Positions 24,874 to 34,163 are shown, numbered from the stretch's first letter. The stretch is 64,000 nucleotides of DNA from AV40 sp035568175 (GCA_035568175.1 DATMON010000020.1:124001-188000), one strand, 5' to 3'. The notes: a model not told the origin generated them from the sequence alone. Numbers and translations: made by a program.

Positions 24874-25908
24874 TCAGCGCAACACATCGCCAACCAATCG
24901 GTCGATTTCCGCATCAGTCGTCGCCCATGAGCACATCAGGCGATAAACATCGGGTTCAATGAACTTGTAAAAATGCCAGCCGCGCGAGTGCAAACTGCGA
25001 GCGAGCTGCTCAGGCATGCGAACAAAGAGAGCATTTGCTTCAACCGGAAGGACGATGTCGCTCTTCGCTGAACTGCGCAGACGGTCCGCCAGCGCGAGCG
25101 CCATGGCGTTGGCGTGCCGAGCGTTCTGGAGCCAAACGTCATTGTTGAGAAGGCCGATCCATTGTGCAGCTAAAAATCGCGTCTTGGACGCAAGCTGGCC
25201 GGCTTGCTTCAAACGATAATCGAATTCGCGGGAATGTTCTTTTTTGAAAAAAACAATGAGTTCGCCTCCGAGCGCGCCGTTCTTTGTCCCACCAAAGCAA
25301 AGAACATCCACGCCGATCTTCCAGGTAATCTCTTTGGGCGAGCAACCAAGTGAGGCAACCGCATTTGCCAATCGCGCACCGTCCATGTGCACAAACATTT
25401 TATGTTGGCGTGCGAATTCGCTGACTGCGGCAATTTCATCGGGCCTGTAAACCGCTCCAAACTCGGTTGCCTGTGTAACGCTGATTACGCGCGGTTTATG
25501 CGCGTGCACTTCCGGTTGGATCGCGATGACCGCTTTGACTTCGTTCAGGTCTATCTTGCCGTGCCCCCCGCCGACCAGGAGCAACTTTGACCCACCCGTG
25601 AAAAATTCCGGGGCGCCGCATTCGTCGGTCTGAATATGAGCCTGCTTGTGACAAACGACGCTGTGAAATGGTTGGCAAAGCTGCGCCAACGCCAGCGCAT
25701 TCGCGGCCGTCCCGTTAAAAACTAAATAAGCATTGCAATCCGTTTCGAAGAGATCCCGGACCAATTCCCGAACGCGACCCATCCATTGATCGGTGCCATA
25801 GGAAACGGCTGCACCATGATTGGCCTCTTCCAGGGCGGCCAAGACCTCGGGGCAAATCCCGGCCGTGTTATCGCTCGCGAATTGGTGATGCTCATCGCGG
25901 CCTTGCAT
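24874..25908 (-). CDS. ltaE: Low-specificity L-threonine aldolase
   Basis: A PLP enzyme that cleaves L-threonine and allo-threonine to glycine and acetaldehyde. It has the N-terminus HHQFASDNTAGICPEV, the cofactor region HMDGARLANAV and the PLP lysine in CFGGTKNGALGGE. About 344 residues with the start at 25908. That ATG is the end of one copy of the dispersed word (AAGATCGACATG), the same arrangement as at pit. A longer frame begins at 25944. A putative lipoprotein gene follows 25 bases downstream. Confidence 0.92.
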   Translation of the reverse strand: MQGRDEHHQFASDNTAGICPEVLAALEEANHGAAVSYGTDQWMGRVRELVRDLFETDCNAYLVFNGTAANALALAQLCQPFHSVVCHKQAHIQTDECGAPEFFTGGSKLLLVGGGHGKIDLNEVKAVIAIQPEVHAHKPRVISVTQATEFGAVYRPDEIAAVSEFARQHKMFVHMDGARLANAVASLGCSPKEITWKIGVDVLCFGGTKNGALGGELIVFFKKEHSREFDYRLKQAGQLASKTRFLAAQWIGLLNNDVWLQNARHANAMALALADRLRSSAKSDIVLPVEANALFVRMPEQLARSLHSRGWHFYKFIEPDVYRLMCSWATTDAEIDRLVGDVLR

Positions 25909-26178
25909 GTCGATCTTGCTAACCGAGGTCGGGACGCCCAGCAAACGGCAATCCCCTGAAAAAAGAGAAATTGCCTGACGGGCCCAAGCCCCAGGGCCTG
26001 CAGGGGCCCGCCAGACAAATCACTCTAACTGCTCCCTGAATCTAATCCGCTTTGACAGCGGCAATTCACACCCCACATCGAAGTTCCCCCTCAAAGTGAC
26101 CGTATTCCGGTGAATTTTTTTGGCCGTATCGGAATTCCTTCGCCTTTACCTCCGATTAGCGCGCGATTACTTTTTGGC

Positions 26179-29100
26179 ATGGGCGGTTTGCAAACGGAAA
26201 TAGAGCGGCGTGGCGAACGAATCTTTGACTTGGTCGATCAGCACCCGGAGCCGCTGTTTAGCAAAGCCGGTTTTTATCAGCGGATGATGGCGCTTTCGAT
26301 GCGGGACGAGCATTTCAAGGTGCAGCTCTTTCGCTTTGTCGACGTGCTGGCGTCGCTTCATCGCGGCACCGACATCGTCCAGCATCTCGACGAATATTTC
26401 GCCGACATGCGCAATGGCTACGCGCCGATGATCCGAACCGGCGTTGGCTTGGCGAAAATCATCCCTTGGATGAGCGGTCAGGTCCTGCGGTGGAACGTTT
26501 CCGGCATGGCGCGCCAGTTCATCGGGGGACGAAATCCCAAGGACGTGATGAAAACGCTCAGCAAACGCCGCGCTCAAGGCATCGGGTTCACGGTCGATCT
26601 TCTCGGCGAGGCCGTCGTGAGCGAACAGGAAGCGGGCGAGTACACTACGCGCTGTTTCGAATTACTCGAGCATCTCGGTCGCGAAACGCGCGGCTGGATG
26701 GATCCGCTCGGCAAAAACGCCGAGCTGTTTCCGGTCGTTAATCTTTCCGTAAAAATTTCGGCGCTTTATTCGCAGATGAATCCGGCCGATCCGGCCGACG
26801 CGATCGCCCATCTTGCGCCAAAACTGCGCCCGATTTTGCGACGCGCGCGTGAGCTCGGCGCGTTTGTGAACTTCGACATGGAAAGTTTTGCGCACAAAAA
26901 CGGAACGCTCGAACTTTTCAGAACGCTCTTTAACGAGAGCGAGTTTCGCGACTGGCCGCATGCTGGAATTGTGGTGCAGGCCTATCTCAGAGATGCGGAA
27001 GACGATTTGCGCGACCTGCTCGATTGGGGCCGCGCGCGCGGAACCCGGTTCGCAGTTCGCCTGGTCAAAGGCGCCTATTGGGACTTCGAGAAAATAAAAT
27101 CGCGACAGAACGGATGGGCTTGTCCGGTTTTCCTGCAAAAACCGGAGAGTGATCTGAATTTCGAAATTCTCACGCGGATTTTGCTCGAGAACGAATCCAT
27201 CGTTACCTCGGCGTTCGGATCGCACAACGTTCGCAGCATTGCCCACGCGCAGGCGCTCGCCGATCAACTTGGAATCGACCGCAGCCGTTTTGAATTTCAA
27301 TTGCTCTACGGCATGGCCGGTCCGGTGAAACGCGCGCTGGTGGAGATGGGTTACCGCGTCCGAGAATATTGTCCGGTCGGTGAACTCTTGCCGGGCATGT
27401 CGTATCTCGTTCGCCGTTTGCTCGAGAACACATCGAACGAAGGTTTCTTGCGCGCCAAGTTTTCGGAGAACGTCTCCGAAGACGAATTGTTGCGCGACCC
27501 GGCCGATCTCGTTGCGCAAAATCCGAACGGCGCGCGGCACGTCGAAGTGGACGACGACGCTTCCCTCGATACGCCGCCCGGTGATACTTATGAAAACGCG
27601 CCGCTTGTGAATTTCGTTTATCAACAAAACCAGGATCGGATGCGAGAAGCGCTTGCCCATGTGCGCACGCAACTCGGCCAAAAATATCCGCTTGTGATCG
27701 ACGGCGAACGAGTTTGGACCGACAAAACGATCGCTTCGATCAACCCGACCTCGCCTGATGATGTTGTCGGGCACGTGGCCGAAGCTGGAATTCCGGAAGC
27801 AGAGCGCGCGGTCAAAGCGGCGCGAGAGGCGTTCGAAAAGTGGAGTCGCACTTCGTTTGAGACGCGCTGCCGACTGCTTGAGCGAGCTGCCGATATCATG
27901 CACCGCCGACGTTTTGAGCTCTCCGCGCTTGAAGTTTTCGAAGTCGGCAAGGCCTGGGCGGAAGCGGACGGCGATATTCGCGAAGCGATGGATTTCTGTC
28001 GGTTTTATGCGCACGAGATGCGCTTGATCGGGCGGCCACGGCTAACGCAGCATGTGCTCGGCGAAGAGAGTTATCAGCATTATTGGCCGCGCGGCGTCGC
28101 CATGATCATCGCGCCTTGGAATTTTCCGATGGCAATCTTGTGCGGCATGACCACGGCCGCGCTCGTTACCGGCAACACCGTTATCATGAAACCGGCCGAA
28201 CAATCTGCCGTCATCGGCGCGATGTTAATGGAGATTTTTGAGGAAGCCGGTGTTCCGCCCGGCGTCCTGAATTACTTGCCGGGCAAAGGTTCAGTGATGG
28301 GCGCGCATCTGGTCGACCACAAAGATGTCGATCTTATCGCGTTCACCGGGTCGCGCGAAGTTGGTTTGCGCATTTGGGAGAGCGCGGGCAAGACGAGAGA
28401 AGGTCAACGCGAGCTCAAGCGAGTGATTTGCGAAATGGGCGGCAAGAACGCCGTCATCATCGATGCCGATGCCGATCTCGACGAAGCGATTGTCGATACG
28501 ATCTATTCCGCCTTCGGCTATCAGGGGCAAAAATGTTCGGCTTGTTCGCGGCTGATCATTTTGGAAGAGATTTATCCCCGCGCAATCGAACGCCTGCTCA
28601 ATGCTGCGGCCAGTTTGCGCGTTGGAAATCCGGAAGACCCCGGAATCACCGTTGGCCCGGTGATTGATGGGAAGGCACATAAAAACATTCTCAATTATAT
28701 TGAGATCGGCAAAAACGAATCGCGGCTCGCTTTCCAACGCGGCGACGTTCCGGATAAAGGATTTTTCATTCCGCCGACGATCTTCACCAATGTCGATCCG
28801 AAGGCGAAAATCGCGTGCGAAGAAATCTTCGGCCCGGTGCTCAGCGTAATGAAAGCGCGCGATCTCGATGAAGCATTCGAGATCGCCAACGGCACCGAAT
28901 TCGCGCTCACCGCCGGATTTTTCTCGCGCAGTCCGGCCCACATCGAGCGCGCCAAGGCGGAGATCGTCGCCGGTAACGTTTATATCAATCGTTCTTGTAC
29001 CGGCGCAGTCGTCGGCCGGCATCCGTTTGGCGGATTTAAAATGAGCGGCGGCGGCACCAAAGCCGGCGGCGCCGATTATCTCTTGCAGTTCGTGGTGCCA

Positions 29101-29187
29101 CGCGTCGTCACCGAAAACATTACCCGCCACGGCTTCGCGCCCGAAACAACGCCACAATATCGCGACGAATTTCTGCCTCCGCGCTAA
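26179..29187 (+). CDS. putA: Bifunctional proline dehydrogenase/P5C dehydrogenase
   Basis: Oxidises proline to glutamate in two steps. The FAD-binding PRODH barrel lies at about residues 40-470, with DLLGEAVVSEQEA, NLSVKISAL, RLVKGAYWDFE and REYCPVGELLPGMSYL. The ALDH domain lies at about 510-985, with WNFPMAILCGM, FTGSREVG, EMGGKNAVII and the catalytic cysteine in GQKCSACSR. At about 1002 residues it lacks the N-terminal DNA-binding domain of the trifunctional PutA. The ATG at 26179 begins MGGLQTEIERRG; a GTG at 26110 would add 23 non-conserved residues. Monocistronic as far as I can see. Confidence 0.93.
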   Translation: MGGLQTEIERRGERIFDLVDQHPEPLFSKAGFYQRMMALSMRDEHFKVQLFRFVDVLASLHRGTDIVQHLDEYFADMRNGYAPMIRTGVGLAKIIPWMSGQVLRWNVSGMARQFIGGRNPKDVMKTLSKRRAQGIGFTVDLLGEAVVSEQEAGEYTTRCFELLEHLGRETRGWMDPLGKNAELFPVVNLSVKISALYSQMNPADPADAIAHLAPKLRPILRRARELGAFVNFDMESFAHKNGTLELFRTLFNESEFRDWPHAGIVVQAYLRDAEDDLRDLLDWGRARGTRFAVRLVKGAYWDFEKIKSRQNGWACPVFLQKPESDLNFEILTRILLENESIVTSAFGSHNVRSIAHAQALADQLGIDRSRFEFQLLYGMAGPVKRALVEMGYRVREYCPVGELLPGMSYLVRRLLENTSNEGFLRAKFSENVSEDELLRDPADLVAQNPNGARHVEVDDDASLDTPPGDTYENAPLVNFVYQQNQDRMREALAHVRTQLGQKYPLVIDGERVWTDKTIASINPTSPDDVVGHVAEAGIPEAERAVKAAREAFEKWSRTSFETRCRLLERAADIMHRRRFELSALEVFEVGKAWAEADGDIREAMDFCRFYAHEMRLIGRPRLTQHVLGEESYQHYWPRGVAMIIAPWNFPMAILCGMTTAALVTGNTVIMKPAEQSAVIGAMLMEIFEEAGVPPGVLNYLPGKGSVMGAHLVDHKDVDLIAFTGSREVGLRIWESAGKTREGQRELKRVICEMGGKNAVIIDADADLDEAIVDTIYSAFGYQGQKCSACSRLIILEEIYPRAIERLLNAAASLRVGNPEDPGITVGPVIDGKAHKNILNYIEIGKNESRLAFQRGDVPDKGFFIPPTIFTNVDPKAKIACEEIFGPVLSVMKARDLDEAFEIANGTEFALTAGFFSRSPAHIERAKAEIVAGNVYINRSCTGAVVGRHPFGGFKMSGGGTKAGGADYLLQFVVPRVVTENITRHGFAPETTPQYRDEFLPPR

Positions 29188-29194
29188 TTCGGAT

Positions 29195-29542
29195 CTAGCG
29201 ATCCGGCGGTTGGCCTTTGTGCAACAATTGCACGACCGACACGATCATATAGATCACCGGCCAGGCGGCGGCGGCGAGGATAACGGCGAACACGACCATT
29301 TCCTTCACGCGTTCGCGTGCGGCCTCGATTAGATATTCGCGACCCAAGTTGTAACGACGGAACTCGCCGTCGTCGTTGGGCCAGTAGCCATGCCATCGGC
29401 CAGCTCCGGACTGGAAGAAGAAGTCGGTTCGCGGAAATCGATGATCGTAGAGCTGAAAGTTCGGTTTCACGGTGCCCTGATATAGCTTCGAGCGTTCCAC
29501 ATCCTTAATCAACGGATTGAACTCGTTCGCCTCCCGACTCAC
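29195..29542 (-). CDS. Hypothetical 115-residue single-helix protein
   Basis: Unrecognised. The N-terminal 70 residues are soluble and aromatic-rich (FFFQSGAGRWHGYWPN) and are followed by a charged helix (ARERVKEM) and one membrane helix (VVFAVILAAAAWPVIYMIVSVV), ending LLHKGQPPDR. The topology suggests a cytosolic N-terminal domain. It is convergent with putA (8-base gap) and downstream of the alpha/beta hydrolase by 17 bases, so it is probably in an operon with that gene. Confidence 0.65.
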   Translation of the reverse strand: MSREANEFNPLIKDVERSKLYQGTVKPNFQLYDHRFPRTDFFFQSGAGRWHGYWPNDDGEFRRYNLGREYLIEAARERVKEMVVFAVILAAAAWPVIYMIVSVVQLLHKGQPPDR

Positions 29543-29559
29543 TCGCCGCTACCTCGCGG

Positions 29560-30438
29560 CTAGTGCCTGTCCGGCTCGGACCCGTCCATGTCGCTCGTCC
29601 CATTCGCCCCATTCATCCAATCGATGATTTTGTCGTGCGCGTGATTGAGCACGCTGACATAATTTGCGTCTTCAATCGCGAAGAATTCGACAAATGGAAA
29701 TTCGCGCGCGAGCTCACGCCCCATTCGGACTGGAATGACTTCGTCGCTCGTGCCGTGAAAAATTGCGATGCGCGCGTTGGGGTTGCGCCTCACGACCTCC
29801 GCGAGATTCGCGCGATTATCATAACTCTCGATGAGCAATCGCGCGATCCAGCTACCCAAAATCGTGGCGGCTTCCTCTCGCAGCGTGGTGAACGGTGCGA
29901 TTAAAACAACACGGGCAACGCGGTGGTGCGCAGCAAAATCGAGCGCGACCGCTGCGCCCAACGAATGGCCAATCGTGCAAAGCGTTAAATGATCTTCGTC
30001 GGTGTGAAGCCGCTCAGTCAGCGCCCTCAGTGCGGCGTCCACCGACGCGCGCGTGCTCGCGATCGTCGCGTAACCATCATTCTTCCCGTAACCTGGATAA
30101 TCGATCAGCAACAGGGCGTCGCCGTTGTACGGATATTCGCGAAGAATTGTCGTCCAATCGAGCGCGAGCGAACCATTGCCACAAAACGCGAGCCAGAGCC
30201 GTTTCGGCACTGGTGCGCTACCGGGAATGTAATACGCGCGATATTTCGCGGTCGCGACCGTGTAATCGATTTCTACGCCGTCTGCTGGAAACGCATAGGC
30301 ATAGCTCTCATCGTACGGGCGCGGGTGATAAACCATCGAATGCTGCCGAAAATAGAGGATCGACAGCGCAGCTAGAAGAAGAAGGCAAACGCTGACGAGC
30401 GCCCGAACTATTTTCCGTGCGACCAACGGATTACGCAT
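29560..30438 (-). CDS. Membrane-anchored alpha/beta hydrolase
   Basis: A 292-residue protein with an N-terminal membrane helix (VSVCLLLLAALSILYF), so the enzyme domain is probably periplasmic. The oxyanion region LAFCGNGSLALDW, LLIDYPGYGKNDG, the nucleophile elbow IGHSLGAAVALDF, an acidic residue in FHGTSDEVIP and the histidine in LNHAHDKI complete the catalytic set. It looks like the ABHD17/BAAT-like esterase group. Substrate unknown. Confidence 0.8.
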   Translation of the reverse strand: MRNPLVARKIVRALVSVCLLLLAALSILYFRQHSMVYHPRPYDESYAYAFPADGVEIDYTVATAKYRAYYIPGSAPVPKRLWLAFCGNGSLALDWTTILREYPYNGDALLLIDYPGYGKNDGYATIASTRASVDAALRALTERLHTDEDHLTLCTIGHSLGAAVALDFAAHHRVARVVLIAPFTTLREEAATILGSWIARLLIESYDNRANLAEVVRRNPNARIAIFHGTSDEVIPVRMGRELAREFPFVEFFAIEDANYVSVLNHAHDKIIDWMNGANGTSDMDGSEPDRH

Positions 30439-30500
30439 CGCGCCGCAAGAACGTGCTCAGAGCGACGCGATGCAAATCCGCTTTGCAGACTACAGGCCGC

Positions 30501-30872
30501 TTATCGCCAGTGACCAGGGACCCAAACCCAACCTGCACCTCTGCTCACCCAATGTCCTGGGACCCAAACAGCCGTGGTACGGGGCGGCCTGACCCAAGAG
30601 CCAGGCACCCAAACGTAATCCCTTCCGGACCATCGCCAGTAACCGGGTGTCCAAATGTAACCCGGACCCGGCGCGACAGTTTGCGCTTCAATCCGCACCG
30701 TTGGTGGCGCCTGCTGCACTACGACCTCGCGCGTCACAACCCCACTCGTCGGAGCTCCAGTGGTCACTTCTTGCGTGGTGGTTGTCGTTGTCGTAACGGG
30801 CGGCGGCGTTTTGTCGGCACAGCCGATCAATGCCAACGGCGCCAGCGCCAACATCCAAATGCGTATTCTCAT
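30501..30872 (-). CDS. YXWGXW-repeat lipoprotein
   Basis: A 123-residue protein with a lipoprotein signal peptide (MRIRIWMLALAPLALIGC). A Thr-rich linker is followed by four short aromatic repeats, YIWTPGYW, YVWVPGSW, AVWVPGHW and WVWVPGHW. Such repeats (related to BcpO) occur in outer-membrane or surface lipoproteins. Role unknown. It is monocistronic and lies between the hydrolase and rsmI. Confidence 0.85.
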   Translation of the reverse strand: MRIRIWMLALAPLALIGCADKTPPPVTTTTTTTQEVTTGAPTSGVVTREVVVQQAPPTVRIEAQTVAPGPGYIWTPGYWRWSGRDYVWVPGSWVRPPRTTAVWVPGHWVSRGAGWVWVPGHWR

Positions 30873-30941
30873 AATATTCCCTTCTGTAATACGTTCGTTT
30901 CTGGTTAGACGATCTGGACCTATTCAAATTCACCGGAAGCA

Positions 30942-31652
30942 ATGCTTTACGTCGTCGCTACACCGATCGGAAACCTGGGCGACATCACGCTGCGGGCGCT
31001 GGAAATCTTAAAAGATGTCGATCTTGTCGCAGCCGAAGACACCCGACACTCCGGGATCTTGCTCAAGCATTATCAGATCAAGAAACCGCTGATCAGTTAT
31101 CACGAGCACAACGAAGCGATGCGAACTGCACAGCTCGTGGAACGACTCGCGACCGGCGAAAAGATTGCGTTGATCACCGACGCCGGAACGCCAGGGCTTT
31201 CCGATCCCGGCGCGCGATTGATTCGGGAATGCATCAAACGCGAACTGACTTTCACGATTATTCCTGGCGCGTCCTCAATTTCAACCGCGCTCGTAGGTTC
31301 CGGATTCTCCGCCGAGAAATTTTTCTTCGGCGGATTTCTTCCCGTCAAAAGCGGCCAGCGCGAACGCGAAGTGCGCGCGGCAGCCGCACGCGAGGAGACA
31401 TCTATCTATTTCGAATCGCCTTATCGACTCACTAAGACGCTCAAGGTCTGCGGCGACATCATGCCGGATCGACAACTCTGCGTGGCCCGCGAGCTGACTA
31501 AGAAGTTCGAGGAATTTCGCAGTGGAACGGGTTCGGAGTTGTTCGCACACTACGAGGCGCATCCGCCCAAAGGAGAGATTGTGCTGTTGATATCAGAGGT
31601 GGATCGGCCGCTCCGCGGGCGATGCCAATTAAATGCGGCTCCGCCGTCATAA
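30942..31652 (+). CDS. rsmI: 16S rRNA (cytidine1402-2'-O)-methyltransferase
   Basis: Methylates the ribose of C1402 in the decoding centre of 16S rRNA. The SAM-binding start MLYVVATPIGNLGDITLRA, then AEDTRHSGILLKHY, ITDAGTPGLSDPGA, IPGASSISTALVGSG and the FYESPYRL-type motif YFESPYRLTKTL place it firmly. The last 17 or so residues (VDRPLRGRCQLNAAPPS) and the TAA stop come from a palindromic repeat that starts at 31598. The natural C-terminus is near LLISE. Ribosomal protein genes follow. Confidence 0.93.
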   Translation: MLYVVATPIGNLGDITLRALEILKDVDLVAAEDTRHSGILLKHYQIKKPLISYHEHNEAMRTAQLVERLATGEKIALITDAGTPGLSDPGARLIRECIKRELTFTIIPGASSISTALVGSGFSAEKFFFGGFLPVKSGQREREVRAAAAREETSIYFESPYRLTKTLKVCGDIMPDRQLCVARELTKKFEEFRSGTGSELFAHYEAHPPKGEIVLLISEVDRPLRGRCQLNAAPPS

Positions 31653-31684
31653 ATAACATCGAGCAAGGGAATGCTCGATCCACC
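31598..31684. repeat. Multi-hairpin element fused to the rsmI 3' end
   Basis: Outer ends GGTGGATCG and CGATCCACC enclose three small hairpins (CCGC-TCC-GCGG; CGGC-TCC-GCCG; ATCGAGCA-AGGGAA-TGCTCGAT). It contains the rsmI stop at 31650-31652. Confidence 0.75.
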
Positions 31685-31750
31685 TTTCTGTTTGCCAAAG
31701 CCGGCTATCTGTGTGAATTTGCGCGGCTTTTTCTCCCCAGAAAGTACGTT

Positions 31751-32086
31751 ATGACCTACGCAATCATTAAGACGGGCGGACGGCAGTATCGCGTCGCGGA
31801 AGGCGACACGGTCGATGTCGATCTTCTGGAGGTCGATGCCGGCAAAACCGCGACCTTCGGCGAAGTGTTGATGTTCGCCGATGGCAAGAACGTCACTCAC
31901 GGCGATCCGCTGATCTCCGGCGCGAAAGTCACGGCCGAAGTGGTCGAGCAGCGTAAGGACAAAAAAGTCATCGCGTTCAAATACAGACGGCGCAAAGGTT
32001 ACCACCGAACAGTTGGACATCGTCGCAAACTGACGCGTGTGAAAATCAAAAGCATCACCGGCGGCTCAAAATCGAAAAAGGCTTAG
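31751..32086 (+). CDS. rplU: 50S ribosomal protein L21
   Basis: Binds 23S rRNA in the large subunit, 111 residues. The start MTYAIIKTGGRQYRVAEGD is diagnostic and sets the ATG at 31751; upstream frames read the repeat. The core region FKYRRRKGYHRTVGHRRKLT is conserved. Followed by rpmA as in most bacteria. The 99 bases before it hold the palindromic element and a short spacer in which I see no clear leader structure. Confidence 0.96.
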   Translation: MTYAIIKTGGRQYRVAEGDTVDVDLLEVDAGKTATFGEVLMFADGKNVTHGDPLISGAKVTAEVVEQRKDKKVIAFKYRRRKGYHRTVGHRRKLTRVKIKSITGGSKSKKA

Positions 32087-32117
32087 TCTCAACTCCTCAA
32101 CCTTTCAACTTCTTCCC

Positions 32118-32372
32118 ATGGCTCATAAAAAAGGACAAGGCAGTGTTAAGAATGGCCGCGATAGCGTCAGCAAACGGCTCGGTGTAAAAAGATTCGGCAG
32201 CGAGTTGGTCGTCGCCGGCAACATCATCGTGCGCCAACGCGGGACGAAATTTCTACCCGGTAAGAATGTCGGCCTTGGCCGTGATTACACAATTTTCGCG
32301 CTAGTCGACGGCAACGTCCGCTTCGATCGCGGCGGGCGACGGGTCAATATCGATCCGGTCGCTGCGAAGTAA
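32118..32372 (+). CDS. rpmA: 50S ribosomal protein L27
   Basis: An 84-residue large-subunit protein whose N-terminal tail reaches the peptidyl-transferase centre. It begins MAHKKGQGSVKNGRDSVSKR directly, without the cleaved N-terminal extension seen in Firmicutes. The QRGTKFLPGKNVGLGRDYT motif is conserved. The start is 32 bases after the rplU stop. Confidence 0.96.
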   Translation: MAHKKGQGSVKNGRDSVSKRLGVKRFGSELVVAGNIIVRQRGTKFLPGKNVGLGRDYTIFALVDGNVRFDRGGRRVNIDPVAAK

Positions 32373-32421
32373 CTGTTTCCCTTCCCGATTCGGCCCGAGT
32401 GCGGTATAACCAGTCGCCCTC

Positions 32422-33024
32422 ATGAAATATCGCACGTTCATCCTGTTTGGTGCGCCCGGCAGTGGAAAAGGCACCCAGGGCAAGACGCTCGGAACGATTC
32501 CGCGCTTTTTTCATTGTCCGTGCGGCGATGTGTTTCGTTCGATCGATACACGGACGAAAGTCGGTAAAGCATTTCTGGAATATTCGAGCAAAGGGCAGCT
32601 GGTTCCCGACGACATCACTGTCGAACTTTGGAAAGAAGCAATCGACGCCGCAGTCGACGTCCACAAATTCAAGCCGGACATCGACATTCTCGTACTCGAC
32701 GGGATTCCGCGAAATGTGAATCAGGCCAAGATCATGCGGGAGTTGATTGATGTGGAAAAACTCTTCCATCTCGCCTGTCCAAACCGCGAGACGCTCTTTG
32801 GCCGATTAAAGAAACGCGCGCTGAAAGACAACCGACTCGATGACGCAAACGAAGAGGTCATTCAAAAGCGACTCGACATTTACGAAATGGAATCGAAGCC
32901 GGTCCTGACCCATTATCCCAAAGATTGCATCAGTGTGATTGACGCCATGCAGCCGCCCGCGAAAGTGTTATTCGATATCTTAGCGAGTATAAACGGCGTC
33001 AAAAATGAGTCGGCAACAGTTTGA
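32422..33024 (+). CDS. adk: Adenylate kinase-like nucleoside monophosphate kinase, short LID
   Basis: Equilibrates adenine nucleotides (2 ADP to ATP and AMP). It has the P-loop FGAPGSGKGTQGKTL near residue 8, CGDVFRSID, GIPRNVNQAKI (the family's DG.PR motif) and RLDDANEEVIQKRL. The LID domain is reduced to a few residues (RALKDN) and has no zinc-binding cysteines. This is the short-form architecture, so ATP-site closure may differ from the long form. A related nucleotide kinase with another base specificity is possible. The 3' end overlaps the next gene by 20 bases. Confidence 0.8.
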   Translation: MKYRTFILFGAPGSGKGTQGKTLGTIPRFFHCPCGDVFRSIDTRTKVGKAFLEYSSKGQLVPDDITVELWKEAIDAAVDVHKFKPDIDILVLDGIPRNVNQAKIMRELIDVEKLFHLACPNRETLFGRLKKRALKDNRLDDANEEVIQKRLDIYEMESKPVLTHYPKDCISVIDAMQPPAKVLFDILASINGVKNESATV

Positions 33025-33247
33025 AAATTTCACAGCTTCGACCCTGTATTGCGAGAAATGCCGCGCCACGACCCCGGTGCGTGAGAAGCTGCTGCTAGTT
33101 CTGCCTGACCGCGAGATCTTCGATTATCTCTGCACCGAATGCGGGTCGTCGGTTGGACAACGCGAAGTCACTGCCGGCGAAAAAATGATGGCCGAAACGG
33201 TCGCCGGCCGAAATCGCAGGAGCGTACCTCTTCGATCGCTTCGATAA
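33005..33247 (+). CDS. Small zinc-ribbon protein
   Basis: An 80-residue protein with two CxxC pairs, YCEKC (residue 16) and LCTEC (about 43), which should bind one zinc ion. A basic C-terminus follows (AGRNRRSVPLRSLR). No family recognised. It overlaps adk by 20 bases and precedes fmt by 7 bases, so it is translated with enzymes of translation and nucleotide metabolism. A role in RNA or ribosome function is a guess from context. Confidence 0.7.
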   Translation: MSRQQFENFTASTLYCEKCRATTPVREKLLLVLPDREIFDYLCTECGSSVGQREVTAGEKMMAETVAGRNRRSVPLRSLR

Positions 33248-33254
33248 ACCGCAA

Positions 33255-34163
33255 ATGCGGATCGTATTCATCGGCACGGGCGAAATTGGCGTGCCGACGT
33301 TGCGCGCACTCCAGCCATCCGAGCACGAACTGGCTGGAGTTGTCACCCAACCGGACAAACCGGTTGGCCGCGCTCAAAAAATTACCGCGCCCGCGATCAA
33401 AGCTGCGCTAGCTGGGACCAACATCTCGGTTTTACAACCGGTGCGAATCAAAGATCGCGAAGCGATCGATCAAATTCGTGCGCTCGGGCCGGATGTGATC
33501 GTGGTGATGGCGTATGGACAAATCTTACCGCGTGCTGTGCTCGAGATTCCAAAGATTGGATGTTTGAATTTGCACGCGTCGCTTCTTCCGCGCTGGCGCG
33601 GCGCAGCTCCAATCCAGGCGGCAATTGCAGCCGGCGACCGCGAGACGGGCATCACGGTGATGCACATGGACGAAGGTCTCGATACCGGCGACATCTTGCT
33701 GCAACGCAAGATCGACATCTCGCCAACTGAGACGGGCGCGACATTGCACGATAAACTCGGGGAGATCGCGCCCGAGACATTGCTTGAATCTTTGCGCCTG
33801 CTTGCGATTGGATGTGCGCCGCGCATTCCCCAAGACAAGTCGCTGGCAAGTTATGCGCCGAAATTGAATCGCGAAGCAGGTCGTATCAATTGGAACGAGA
33901 CGGCTGAAGTTATTGAAAGAAAAATTCGCGCTTACAATCCCTGGCCCAGCGCGTTCACTGAATTTGCCGGTCGCAATTTGAAAATCTTTTCGGCAACGAT
34001 TGTCGATCTTCGTGGAAAGTCGGGCGAAGTTTTGCGGAAAGATCAGGAGCTTGTTATTGCGACGTCGGATCGCGCTTTGTCGCTGACGGAAGTCCAACTC
34101 GAAGGAAAGCGACGGATGAGCGCGGCGGAGTTTTTGCGCGGTTTGTCATCCCGAACAAAGTGA
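33255..34163 (+). CDS. fmt: Methionyl-tRNA formyltransferase
   Basis: Formylates initiator Met-tRNA using 10-formyl-tetrahydrofolate. The N-terminal hydrolase-like fold has MRIVFIGTGEIGVPTLRAL, the catalytic LHASLLPRWRGAAPIQAAI and MHMDEGLDTGDIL. The C-terminal domain holds RAYNPWPSAFTEF. The last residues (SSRTK) and the TGA stop lie inside a TGTCAT-type repeat beginning at 34144, so the natural end is near FLRGL. A def gene is not adjacent. Confidence 0.95.
   Translation: MRIVFIGTGEIGVPTLRALQPSEHELAGVVTQPDKPVGRAQKITAPAIKAALAGTNISVLQPVRIKDREAIDQIRALGPDVIVVMAYGQILPRAVLEIPKIGCLNLHASLLPRWRGAAPIQAAIAAGDRETGITVMHMDEGLDTGDILLQRKIDISPTETGATLHDKLGEIAPETLLESLRLLAIGCAPRIPQDKSLASYAPKLNREAGRINWNETAEVIERKIRAYNPWPSAFTEFAGRNLKIFSATIVDLRGKSGEVLRKDQELVIATSDRALSLTEVQLEGKRRMSAAEFLRGLSSRTK

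Noticed and set aside
25945..26178. Possible riboswitch or leader between ltaE and putA
   Set aside because: The gap contains a GC-rich hairpin (GGGCCC-type) but no recognisable glycine or other riboswitch core, so I did not call one.
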